Shown here: piece by piece, positions 26,624-35,465 of the stretch
Position numbering within the stretch: position 1 is the first letter of the stretch
How the letters are laid out: every line of letters starts with the position of its first letter
Assembly (NCBI GenBank): GCA_025351165.1
Contig: JANXWK010000001.1
Span: 32,464 to 96,463, forward strand
Reading direction: 5' to 3'
Source: Hyphomicrobiales bacterium
GTDB taxonomy: Bacteria > Pseudomonadota > Alphaproteobacteria > Rhizobiales > Beijerinckiaceae
Length of the DNA: 64,000 bases
Position numbers and translations under genes: made by a program
The notes under the pieces: generated by a model
The model's database searches: none
Told to the model about the DNA's origin: nothing
Seen by the model: only the letters and a program-made list of their open reading frames with translations

Positions 26624-27664
26624 CTACAGACGCTCTGCCTTCTTAAACGCGGAAGCTACAAGTTGATAGAGCTCGCGGTCTTTTTCAATTAAATAACTGG
26701 CTTGTTTAGACAGACGCAGTATGTTCGCCAGCTGTTTAACCTGAGAAAATTTAGGGACAGGTGGCAGTTCACTATAATTAACATTAATCAACTCGGCACA
26801 GGCCTCAAGATATGTTTCTGAACTGTCACGTAACCCAACAATAGAAAATGAACTTAATACATCAAGTGCTGCTGCGGTTCCGTTCCTTGCAATTGCTTCA
26901 CCTGGTGTTGCTGTTGTCAGTTGTCTTACAAGAGGATCGCTGAGTATTGCAGCAACGTCATCTGGTATGGATTTAAAAGACATAATAACTGATTTTTCAT
27001 CATTCAGCCGAATGTTTTCAACAAATTCTATGGCTGGGGCAAAGCTTGTTCCCTCTCTTGCGGCAAGGTGCGGAAGCGAGGCTGATTTTAGCTGGTGAAA
27101 GACAAATATCCTTTCTGCAAGTTCCTCAAATGGGTCTTGAATAAGAGCAATACATTCAAATTTATCCTCTATGTAATGTGCATAATTTCTAAATAAAATA
27201 CGACCGCTTATATATTGAGAGTTTACACCATTCAGCAGAAAAAACTGCGTTGTTGTTTCACGGCCAAAATTTTCAATATTATTCATGTAATACTGAAATT
27301 TATCTTCAAAATAACGATCCAGACGCCATTGCGGGATCATCTGTGTTTCAAGGCGAAGAATTTTTTTATGTACAAATTCTGGTAAATGCCGACGATAAAT
27401 CAGCATGTCATCATCACGCTTACGAATTTCAAGTTCTTGGATGGCATGAAGTCCATACACGTGCTGATCAGAAATATAAAAACCACAGGCACCTGTTGAA
27501 TGGCGTCCTGCATGCACGAGAGCTTCACGCATTTCAGTAGCTGTGAACTCGTAAATATCTTCGCCATTTGCGCGCAATACCAGATCGACAGATCCGTTAA
27601 CGCCATCTGCAACCACATAGCCAGCAAGGGCAACGCCCGTATCATATTCAATATTAAAAAACAT
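26624..27664 (-). CDS. Unknown capsule-locus protein, 346 aa
   Basis: No family was recognised. The protein is soluble, without a signal peptide or membrane helix. The first 100 residues look beta-rich (GYVVADGVNGSVDLVLRANG ... GACGFYISDQ). The middle has HYIEDKFECIALIQDPFEELAERIFVFHQL, where a DPFE-like segment suggests a sulfotransferase- or nucleotide-sugar-like domain, but no PAPS loop is visible. The gene sits between two KpsE-type genes on the same strand with 44- and 12-base gaps, so a role in polysaccharide export or modification is likely from context only. Confidence 0.8.
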   Translation of the reverse strand: MFFNIEYDTGVALAGYVVADGVNGSVDLVLRANGEDIYEFTATEMREALVHAGRHSTGACGFYISDQHVYGLHAIQELEIRKRDDDMLIYRRHLPEFVHKKILRLETQMIPQWRLDRYFEDKFQYYMNNIENFGRETTTQFFLLNGVNSQYISGRILFRNYAHYIEDKFECIALIQDPFEELAERIFVFHQLKSASLPHLAAREGTSFAPAIEFVENIRLNDEKSVIMSFKSIPDDVAAILSDPLVRQLTTATPGEAIARNGTAAALDVLSSFSIVGLRDSSETYLEACAELINVNYSELPPVPKFSQVKQLANILRLSKQASYLIEKDRELYQLVASAFKKAERL

Positions 27665-27676
27665 GTTTTACTGCTT

Positions 27677-28960
27677 CTACATCAGACGCTTGCGAATAAG
27701 GCCCAGGACCATGCAGACAAGGCCCCATATGATTAAACTCGCAAAAGCAGCAATCAGAGAATTGGTAATCCTATGTGGATACTCTGCATCCTGTGATATT
27801 TGAGGATGAATGAAAGTTGTCAAATACATTGTGCGTTTTTGAGCCGTCAAGCGAGCAATTTCAAGAGCAGTAAGAGAACCAGCATAAAGACGCTCTGCAA
27901 TTTTATGTTCCAGATCAAGTTCTGCAAATCGGCTGACTGCACTTGAAATGGTTGGATCAGAACTTAAAGAACCAGGTTTTTGAGTTAACTGCGCTTCCAG
28001 TTCATTGATCTGAGTTGCGGTTGCATCAATTCTTGATTTTAAAAGCCTCATTTGTGGGGCATCTGCTGACACAACTTTGAGCTGGGTCTGATATTCCTGC
28101 TGAAGTTGCAAAAGAGCTGAGCGAACACCGTTTAAAATGGAGTTTACTGCATCTCCTGTTTTCACAGCATCCAGAATCCCACTGTCGTTACGTGCCTTTT
28201 CCAAAGCCAGTCTTGTATCTGCCAATCGGGAGGATGTGCTTGCAACCTGGCTTTCTGCACTTTGGACAGCATCTTGATGCATGCGCTGATCCATTTCATT
28301 GATAAGCTGTTCGCTATCATGAACGAGTGCTTCTGCAATGAGTTTAGCGTCTTCAGGAGAAAAAGCCCTGATTTGGAGAGAGACAATACCAGAAGGCATC
28401 TTTATTGAAGCTGTGACCATACGCTTCCAGTATTCAACCAGTTTCTCAATTGGTTTTTTTTGGTTAAACCTTGATAGATAATCCGTTTCCGGTTTGGAAT
28501 AAAGTTTTCTTAGATCAACTGCAGTCTCCAGTTTTTCTATTGCAGCGCGGCTTGTGACGTAATTTGTTACAATCTGAGTGTCCTGAATGACGGCAATTGC
28601 AGGAATTCCGCTTATTGAAGCAAAACCATCTATGCTTGGTGTCATTCCACCTGCAACGGTAAACTGAGCCTCAGATACATATTGGTCAGACGCAAAAAAT
28701 AAATAATAAATCGAGATTGATAGTGTTGGGATTGCGCATGTTAAAATAAAACTGAGTAAGACAAGCAGGCGCATTGTTCTTGCAACACGGTTTGCCTTGA
28801 AGCCATCAGCGCCTGATGCCTGACGGCTGCGTTTTGAAAAGCGTGCACGCCTTGCAGCTTCTTTTAAGGCTGTAGATACGTCTTTTGCATGTTGAAGGGC
28901 GGATTTTGGTCTTACCTGTATAATTGGTCTGGTGTTTTGAGACTGATCCAGGGGGTCCAT
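27677..28960 (-). CDS. Capsule polysaccharide export inner-membrane protein, KpsE type (copy B)
   Basis: The product has 427 residues with the same plan as the protein at 25281: a basic cytoplasmic N-terminus, a transmembrane helix (LLVLLSFILTCAIPTLSISIYYL), the motif FFASDQYVSEAQFTV, a long periplasmic coiled coil, then FIHPQISQDAEYPHR and a second helix. It starts six bases after the ATPase gene stop and is co-transcribed with it. Why the locus carries two divergent copies is unclear; they may form a heteromer or serve two chain lengths. Confidence 0.9.
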   Translation of the reverse strand: MDPLDQSQNTRPIIQVRPKSALQHAKDVSTALKEAARRARFSKRSRQASGADGFKANRVARTMRLLVLLSFILTCAIPTLSISIYYLFFASDQYVSEAQFTVAGGMTPSIDGFASISGIPAIAVIQDTQIVTNYVTSRAAIEKLETAVDLRKLYSKPETDYLSRFNQKKPIEKLVEYWKRMVTASIKMPSGIVSLQIRAFSPEDAKLIAEALVHDSEQLINEMDQRMHQDAVQSAESQVASTSSRLADTRLALEKARNDSGILDAVKTGDAVNSILNGVRSALLQLQQEYQTQLKVVSADAPQMRLLKSRIDATATQINELEAQLTQKPGSLSSDPTISSAVSRFAELDLEHKIAERLYAGSLTALEIARLTAQKRTMYLTTFIHPQISQDAEYPHRITNSLIAAFASLIIWGLVCMVLGLIRKRLM

Positions 28961-28966
28961 TTTATG

Positions 28967-29620
28967 CTACCTATTCAGACGATTGTAGGTTTCACAGGCA
29001 TCGTTTACAGAATCAAACATTATCATCTGTCCATCCACAAGCACCGCTCCTTTATCACAATATTCCATAATTGTAGCCATGGAATGCGATACAACAATCA
29101 AATCTGCATTTTTGCGACGTTTCTCGAAGGCATGTTTACATTTTGAAGCAAATCTTGCATCGCCCACAGCTAAAATTTCGTCAATCAGGTAACAATCAAA
29201 TTCCACTGCCATGGACATGCCAAAAGCCAGACGTGCCATCATGCCAGATGAATATGATCTGATTGGAGAATCAATGTAGTCGCCAATTTCAGCAAAATCT
29301 TCTACAAAATCCAATACTTTACGGGGATCCTGCCCGTAAATGCGCGCTACAAGCTTTACGTTCTCTCGTCCACTCATCATGGGATGAAAGCCACCCGCAA
29401 AGCCCATGGGCCATGATACACGTGACGTTCTGCGAATTCTGCCTGAATTTGGAAGTTCAGTGCCTGCAATCATGCGCAAAGTTGTTGATTTTCCAGCACC
29501 ATTCACGCCAAGCAGGCCATAAGAACAACCCGTTTCAAATGTTGCTGAAACATGGTTGAGCACAATTTTTTTATGCCCTTCCACTTTGTAATATTTAAAA
29601 GCGTTTTCAAGCTGTATCAT
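28967..29620 (-). CDS. kpsT: Polysaccharide ABC exporter ATPase (KpsT type)
   Basis: The product has 217 residues, one nucleotide-binding domain. Walker A is GVNGAGKST, the signature is YSSGMMARLAFG, and Walker B is FDCYLIDEILAVGD followed by the H-loop histidine in VVSHSMAT. It lacks the C-terminal carbohydrate-binding domain of Wzt proteins, so it belongs to the KpsT/CtrD class that exports capsule or similar glycans. It heads the minus-strand set kpsT-kpsE-unknown-kpsE and is divergent from the glycosyltransferase gene at 29764. Confidence 0.94.
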   Translation of the reverse strand: MIQLENAFKYYKVEGHKKIVLNHVSATFETGCSYGLLGVNGAGKSTTLRMIAGTELPNSGRIRRTSRVSWPMGFAGGFHPMMSGRENVKLVARIYGQDPRKVLDFVEDFAEIGDYIDSPIRSYSSGMMARLAFGMSMAVEFDCYLIDEILAVGDARFASKCKHAFEKRRKNADLIVVSHSMATIMEYCDKGAVLVDGQMIMFDSVNDACETYNRLNR

Positions 29621-29763
29621 GTGTTTAAAGTTTGATCTTTCTCTTATTCAGGCTTGTGAGTACATTGAGACTTGTCGAGACGTTAATCTGACTTTATGCA
29701 TTAACTTTTCAAAAAGAGGCTGAGTTCAGCTTCTGGAATTACTTTGGTCTAGGCGTTTAACGT

Positions 29764-31563
29764 ATGCTGAATATTAAGTCAAAATTTGTGCAGACAGTGA
29801 GATTTGTAAGAAAAATACCACCTGTAAAATGGTATGGAATGTTAAGACGTAAAATGCGTAGACAACCAGATTTTTACAAGGATCACTTCAAGCATGTGGT
29901 TAAACTTGCTTCAGAAGCTGAACGACTGTCTTTTCATACACTTAAACTGTCTCTTGTTGCCCCTGTCTATAACGCATCTGCAAAACATCTTGATACTCTT
30001 CTTAAATCAGTTATTTCTCAGAAAAATCACGTGATAGAGCTTGTTTTAAGTGATGATTGCTCCACCCTTGCTGAAACCATCGGCTGGCTTGAACACCACG
30101 AAAAAAACCATCAAGTTGTTATTCTTCGTGCCGGCAAAAATAACGGAATAGCCGCTGCGACTAATGCAGGCATTGCGGTTGCCAGTGGCGATTGGATAGG
30201 CTTGATTGACCATGATGATGCTCTTAGCCCTTATGCCGTTTCTGCTGTTGCACGTGCTTTGAAAGAAAATCCAGAAGCGCAGTTTTTGTATACAGATGAG
30301 GTCATTACTGATGAAAAGATGAAACCTCTGGCGTATTTTCTAAAACCTGCCTTTGATCCTGTATTACTGTCGGGCATGAACTACATAAATCATTTATCAC
30401 TGTACCGCAAAGACAGGCTTCTCAAACTGGGTGGTTTAAGAAATGGATTTCAGGGATCTCAGGACCATGATCTCTTGCTAAGATATACCAAAGGGTTGCA
30501 GCCTACAGAAATCATCCACCTGCCTTATCCAGCGTATCTGTGGCGTCGCAGCGAAACCAGTTTTTCCTCCACAAACATGAATGAGGCTATTGGAAATGCC
30601 AGGAAAGCACTCAAGGAACATTATTCCTGCCTGGATAGCAATTTAGAAGTTACTGATGCCATTCACAAAGATCTGCACCGGGTCAGGTTTGATTTAGTGA
30701 AGAAAGCTTGGCCACTTGTTTCTATTATCATACCAAATAAGGATGGCATGGAGCTTATAAGCCAGGTTTTAAAAGGGGTGTATGAAAGCACAGATTACCC
30801 AAATAAAGAAGTTATCATCATTGATAATGGTTCAACTGACCAAAAAGTTATTAATCTATACGAAAACTATAAAAAGAAATATCCAAATTTCCAGGCGTAT
30901 GTTTCAGTCGAGGCCTTTAATTTTTCAAAAGCTGTCAATTATGGGATAGACCTTGCAAAAGGCGACCCCATATTGCTGCTTAATAATGACATTGAAATTT
31001 TGGAGCCAAACTGGCTCAAGGAAATGGTGTCCTGTCTTGATTACGAGAATGTCGGAATCGTAGGGGCAAAACTTCTTTATCCAAACAGGAACATTCAGCA
31101 TGCAGGTGTTATTGCTGGGCTTGGTGGCTATGCAGGGCACTGGTATGTAAATCTAAAGGAAGACACCCCTGGGCAGATGGGCAGACTTTGGGTACGTCAA
31201 AGCTTTTCAGTTGTGACAGGGGCATGTTTTCTTTTAACCCGTGACTGTTTTAACAAAGTGGGTTCCTTTGACGAAAAAGTTTTCCCTGTTGCCTATAATG
31301 ATGTTGATTACTGTCTTCGTGCAACTGATATGGGCATAAATATTGTATGGACACCCTTTTCATGTCTCATTCATCACGAATCCGCTACGCGTGGAGATGA
31401 TGAATCGGCAGCTAACATTGCACGATTTGACAGGGATAAATTAAATCTTCTCTTACGTCATAAAACTGATGTAATACAGGATAAAGCTTTCAACCCGTGG
31501 TATTCACGATCTCATTCGGAGCCATTTCCTGTTAAGTTAAAGGCGCTTCCCAAAGCGCGCTAA
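29764..31563 (+). CDS. Family 2 glycosyltransferase with two GT-A domains
   Basis: The product has 599 residues. A first GT-A domain starts near residue 62 (LSLVAPVYNASAKHL, LVLSDDCST, and LIDHDDALSPYAV, the DxD-type motif). A second starts near 320 (PLVSIIIPNKDG, IIIDNGSTD, LLLNNDIEIL, GAKLLYPNRNIQHAGV, and the late YNDVDYCLRATDMG). Both nucleotide-sugar sites look intact, so it may add two sugars. It is about 60% of the length of, and clearly paralogous to, the C-terminal part of the protein at 32635. It begins the plus-strand glycan assembly set. Confidence 0.93.
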   Translation: MLNIKSKFVQTVRFVRKIPPVKWYGMLRRKMRRQPDFYKDHFKHVVKLASEAERLSFHTLKLSLVAPVYNASAKHLDTLLKSVISQKNHVIELVLSDDCSTLAETIGWLEHHEKNHQVVILRAGKNNGIAAATNAGIAVASGDWIGLIDHDDALSPYAVSAVARALKENPEAQFLYTDEVITDEKMKPLAYFLKPAFDPVLLSGMNYINHLSLYRKDRLLKLGGLRNGFQGSQDHDLLLRYTKGLQPTEIIHLPYPAYLWRRSETSFSSTNMNEAIGNARKALKEHYSCLDSNLEVTDAIHKDLHRVRFDLVKKAWPLVSIIIPNKDGMELISQVLKGVYESTDYPNKEVIIIDNGSTDQKVINLYENYKKKYPNFQAYVSVEAFNFSKAVNYGIDLAKGDPILLLNNDIEILEPNWLKEMVSCLDYENVGIVGAKLLYPNRNIQHAGVIAGLGGYAGHWYVNLKEDTPGQMGRLWVRQSFSVVTGACFLLTRDCFNKVGSFDEKVFPVAYNDVDYCLRATDMGINIVWTPFSCLIHHESATRGDDESAANIARFDRDKLNLLLRHKTDVIQDKAFNPWYSRSHSEPFPVKLKALPKAR

Positions 31564-31570
31564 CCAAGGC

Positions 31571-32491
31571 GTGCTGATTTTTATAAAAGAAATTTACTGG
31601 AGATATATGTTGAGTTTTTTATTATGGATGGCCCAAAAATTCAGGGTATGGGCTTTCAAACTTGATCGCTTAGCCTTGAAACAGAATGTCGATAACCCTG
31701 TTAAAATGAGTCAAAGCCTGGATGAATACATAACTGCACCTCCAGCTGCACAAAATGTTATTGATGCGCTGCCCGGCTGGAATATGGCACTTCCCCCACA
31801 TGTGGGCGTTGTTGCAGGAAAACCCGTTTTTTACAATGACGACAGAATAATATGGGCAATTGAACAATATGGCTCCATTGAGGGTAAATCTGTGCTTGAG
31901 CTTGGGCCACTGGAAGCCTCTCACACCTATATGCTGTCTCAAGCTGGGGCTGGTTCAATTGTTGCAATTGAAGCCAATAAGCTGGCATTTTTCCGCTGCC
32001 TTGTTGTAAAGGATTTTCTAGACATTAAAAATGCCAAATTTCTGCTTGGAGACTTTCAGAAATATCTGGAAGCCTCGCAAGAGCGATTTGATCTGGTTGT
32101 GGCCTCTGGTGTCCTGTATCATATGCAGGATCCAATCAGACTGCTAGAACTTATTGCTGAAAAGTCAGATTCATTTTATTTATGGACACATTACACAAGT
32201 AACCAATCCATGCCTCCCGACGATCCACGTCGGGGCGCTTTTGTAGGTGATATGGAAACAAGGGAATGTCGTGGTGTAAATGTACGTCTTTACAAGCGAA
32301 CATATTTAAGGGCATGGGAAGACAAGGCCTTTTGTGGAGGCATTCATGATCTTCATCGCTGGATTGAGAAGGATGATATTATCGCTCTTATCCATGCTTT
32401 AGGGTTTGATGATGTTAGGATTACGGGTGATCAGACCGATCACCCAAGTGGCCCATCGTTTTCAATTTTTGCAAAGCGGACTGGGGCTTAG
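31571..32491 (+). CDS. Class I SAM-dependent methyltransferase
   Basis: The product has 306 residues. The SAM-binding motif I is KSVLELGPLEASHTYML, with acidic motif II in SIVAIEANKLAFF and motif IV-like FDLVVASGVLYHMQDP. The N-terminal 20 residues are hydrophobic (YMLSFLLWMAQKF) and may be a membrane-associated leader or an over-long start; ATGs at 31607 and later are alternatives. It lies eight bases after the glycosyltransferase gene, so methylation of a glycan or its lipid carrier is likely by context. Confidence 0.88.
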   Translation: MLIFIKEIYWRYMLSFLLWMAQKFRVWAFKLDRLALKQNVDNPVKMSQSLDEYITAPPAAQNVIDALPGWNMALPPHVGVVAGKPVFYNDDRIIWAIEQYGSIEGKSVLELGPLEASHTYMLSQAGAGSIVAIEANKLAFFRCLVVKDFLDIKNAKFLLGDFQKYLEASQERFDLVVASGVLYHMQDPIRLLELIAEKSDSFYLWTHYTSNQSMPPDDPRRGAFVGDMETRECRGVNVRLYKRTYLRAWEDKAFCGGIHDLHRWIEKDDIIALIHALGFDDVRITGDQTDHPSGPSFSIFAKRTGA

Positions 32492-32634
32492 TGAATTACA
32501 TAAAGTTTATATTATGTTTGGAGCGTTAACATTGCTAATATGTTTAACAGCAATCTTAATCTTTTTTGTCCGTCAATATGCAATCTAAAGCCTATTAAAT
32601 TTAGAGGACAAGTCTACAGGAATTGGCTTAAATC

Positions 32635-35442
32635 ATGCTATTTTTTTCTTCTAAAGTTAAATTTATAAAAAAGACAGGATTGTTTGATTTTAATTTTTAT
32701 CAAGCATCTACAGGTTTAAAATTTTCCAGTGAAAAGGCGGCCATCAGACATTTTTTGAAAGAAAGCATGGCTGGGTGTAATGATTTTAGTCCTCATCCTC
32801 TTTTTGACATCAAACATTATGTTCAAAAATATCCTGATGTAAAGTCTTCAGGCATTAACCCCTTAATGCATTACGTAAAATATGGAGCCATTGAACGGCG
32901 TGACCCGCACTCATTGTTCAGTAGTCAATACTACATTGATAATTATGATGATGTTGCTGCGTCTGGCATAAATCCACTTATTCATTACGTAAAACATGGT
33001 CTTTTCGAAGGGCGCAACCCTCATCCTCTTTTTGATTCAAAATTTTATCTTTCAAAAAATTATAAAACTGTTCCTTCCGATATAAATCCATTTCTTGATT
33101 ATGTAGAACACGGAATTGCCAAAGGGTATGATACCCATCCCCTCTTTGATACTGAATACTATGTTTCAAAATATCCTGATGTGGCTGTCTCAAATCTAAG
33201 TCCCTTATTGCATTACTTGCAACTTGGAGTACTCCAAGGCTATGATCCACACCCACTCTTCGATACAAAGTATTATTACGACCAAAATCCTGATGTCGTC
33301 ACCTCAGGCGTGAATCCCCTAGTTCATTATATTCAAACTGGAGCAGCAGAAGGGCGTAATCCGCACCCGCTTTTTGATACTCGGTTTTACTTTAACCGTA
33401 ATCCAGACATAGCGGCTGCAAAGCTTAATCCGCTTCTACATTATATTTCTCACGGAAATAATGAAGGGCGTGATCCAAACCGTTTTTTTCATAATATATG
33501 GTATACTAAAAAATACATTGGACGCCAAAAAAATAAAATAAATGCCCTCATACATTACATTGAAGTTGGCGCAGATAAAAATTATGAGCCAAGTATATTT
33601 TTTAATACAGATTGGTATGCAGAAAATAATCCAGATATTAAATTATTAGGTTACAAGCCTTTTTACCATTTCTTAATGGTCGGAGAGGCGGAAGGGCGAC
33701 TGCCATATGCAGAGTATGTTCCAAGTCTCGACGGTACAAATCTGTTAGCCCGCCATTACCATTGTACGGTAGAAATGGCAGCTGAAGACGAAATACTAAA
33801 GCCTGCCTCACTTGATCCCAAGTTTAAAATATCCTTTGTAGTTCCAGTTTATAACACAAAAAAGGTTTACCTTGATGATCTTTTAGCGTCATTCAAAGGG
33901 CAGGTTCCAAATTATGAAATTGTTTTGAGTGATGATGGATCAAGTTCGGAAGAAACAGTTGCTTGGCTAAAAGCCCATGAAAGAGATGCTTGCATTAGGA
34001 TTATTTGGAATGGTAAAAATAAAGGCATATCAGCAGCGTCCAATGCAGGATTAGATCAAGCCAGTGGAGAGTGGGTTGGACTTCTTGATCATGATGATGC
34101 CCTCACTCCATTTGCAGTTTCGCGAATAATAAAAGCACTTGAAATCAGGCCAGAATGCCAGTTTCTTTATACAGATGAAATATTGGCTGATGGTGATTTA
34201 AAACCAGTTGAATATTATTTCAAACCTGCCTTTGATATAGCTCTTTTATCTGGTGTTAATTTTATCAATCATCTTTCAATATATCGTCGTAAAAGACTGC
34301 TTGAAATTGGAAATTTCCGCGAAAATTTTTCTGGATCGCAAGACTATGACCTTGTTCTTCGTTATACACTAGATCTCAAGGAAGATGAAATATGCCATTT
34401 ACCTTATCCAGCCTATCTATGGCGAAGGGACGGTCAGAGCTATTCTGTAAAATTTCTTAAAACAGCAACTCAAAGTGCACGAAATGCCTTGCAGGAACGT
34501 TTTAGATCATCAGACCACACATTTCCTGTTGAAGCTGCGCAGCCCTCAGACCTCCATAGAATAAGGTTTGATTTAGCCTGCAAAGATTGGCCTTTAGTAT
34601 CGGTTGTTATTCCCAGCCGTAATTCTTTTGATTTAATAAGCTGTGTTTTTGATGGGCTGTTCAATAAAACCGATTATCCAAATATCGAAATTATTGTTGT
34701 CGATAATGGATCTACGGATCCAAAAGTTCTAGAGTTGTATGAATATTATCGAAAGCATACCATTCCCTTCCAGGCTAAGGTGGAAAATTCGGATTTCAAT
34801 TTTTCCCGTTCTGTAAATGATGGGATAAAGATGGCTCGTGGCGAGTACACTTTGCTTCTCAATAATGATATTGAGGTCATCAGTTCTAATTGGCTTAAAG
34901 AAATGGTATCGTGTTTCAATTATGAAAATACGGGTATTGTGGGAGCAAAGCTGCTTTATCCTGATGAAACATTACAACATGCAGGTGTCATAATAGGTTT
35001 TGGAGGGCTTGCTGGCCATTGGTATTCTGAAAAGGAGAGGTACTATCCAGGAAAGATGGGTCGGCTTTGGGTGAGACAGTCTCTTACTGCGGTCACTGGC
35101 GCATGTATGCTCATTTCTAGAAAATGTATTGAGACCATAGGTCTGTTTGACGAAGAGAATTTTAAAGTTGCCTATAATGATGTGGATTATTGCCTTCGTG
35201 CTGTAAAATCAGGTTTTAGAATTGTCTGGACGCCATTTGCGGAGCTTGTGCATCATGAGTCTGTCAGCCGTGGCAGTGATCACAACCCTGAAAATGTTGA
35301 ACGGTTCGAGCGGGAAAAAGGTAATTTAAAGCGTCTTCACCAAACGGAAATTTTTGAAGATAGAGCGTTAAGTCCGTGGTATTCAAAAGACAGTTCCGAG
35401 CCTGTCTTTATGATGCTTGATGAATTACCAGAGCCACGGTAG
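32635..35442 (+). CDS. Glycosyltransferase with eight 38-residue N-terminal repeats and two GT-A domains
   Basis: The product has 935 residues. Residues about 54-357 consist of eight tandem 38-residue repeats. Each has the shape HPLFD-x3-Y, PDV, NPL-x-HY, then G-x3-GR-x-P; the last two are degenerate and the first 53 residues look like a further worn copy. The first GT-A domain starts near residue 400 (FKISFVVPVYNTKKVY, LLDHDDALTPFAV) and the second near 657 (PLVSVVIPSRNSFDL, LLLNNDIEV, YNDVDYCLRAVKSG). The repeats are known from other bacterial glycosyltransferases and probably bind polymer or partner proteins. The two catalytic domains match those of the protein at 29764. Confidence 0.93.
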   Translation: MLFFSSKVKFIKKTGLFDFNFYQASTGLKFSSEKAAIRHFLKESMAGCNDFSPHPLFDIKHYVQKYPDVKSSGINPLMHYVKYGAIERRDPHSLFSSQYYIDNYDDVAASGINPLIHYVKHGLFEGRNPHPLFDSKFYLSKNYKTVPSDINPFLDYVEHGIAKGYDTHPLFDTEYYVSKYPDVAVSNLSPLLHYLQLGVLQGYDPHPLFDTKYYYDQNPDVVTSGVNPLVHYIQTGAAEGRNPHPLFDTRFYFNRNPDIAAAKLNPLLHYISHGNNEGRDPNRFFHNIWYTKKYIGRQKNKINALIHYIEVGADKNYEPSIFFNTDWYAENNPDIKLLGYKPFYHFLMVGEAEGRLPYAEYVPSLDGTNLLARHYHCTVEMAAEDEILKPASLDPKFKISFVVPVYNTKKVYLDDLLASFKGQVPNYEIVLSDDGSSSEETVAWLKAHERDACIRIIWNGKNKGISAASNAGLDQASGEWVGLLDHDDALTPFAVSRIIKALEIRPECQFLYTDEILADGDLKPVEYYFKPAFDIALLSGVNFINHLSIYRRKRLLEIGNFRENFSGSQDYDLVLRYTLDLKEDEICHLPYPAYLWRRDGQSYSVKFLKTATQSARNALQERFRSSDHTFPVEAAQPSDLHRIRFDLACKDWPLVSVVIPSRNSFDLISCVFDGLFNKTDYPNIEIIVVDNGSTDPKVLELYEYYRKHTIPFQAKVENSDFNFSRSVNDGIKMARGEYTLLLNNDIEVISSNWLKEMVSCFNYENTGIVGAKLLYPDETLQHAGVIIGFGGLAGHWYSEKERYYPGKMGRLWVRQSLTAVTGACMLISRKCIETIGLFDEENFKVAYNDVDYCLRAVKSGFRIVWTPFAELVHHESVSRGSDHNPENVERFEREKGNLKRLHQTEIFEDRALSPWYSKDSSEPVFMMLDELPEPR

Positions 35443-35465
35443 TTATTGCCTACCTTAAATATTTT

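Noticed and set aside
32794..33705. Regular repeats resembling a CRISPR array
   Set aside because: The unit is 114 bases, it varies strongly at DNA level, and it is entirely coding with a 38-residue protein repeat. No cas genes are present.
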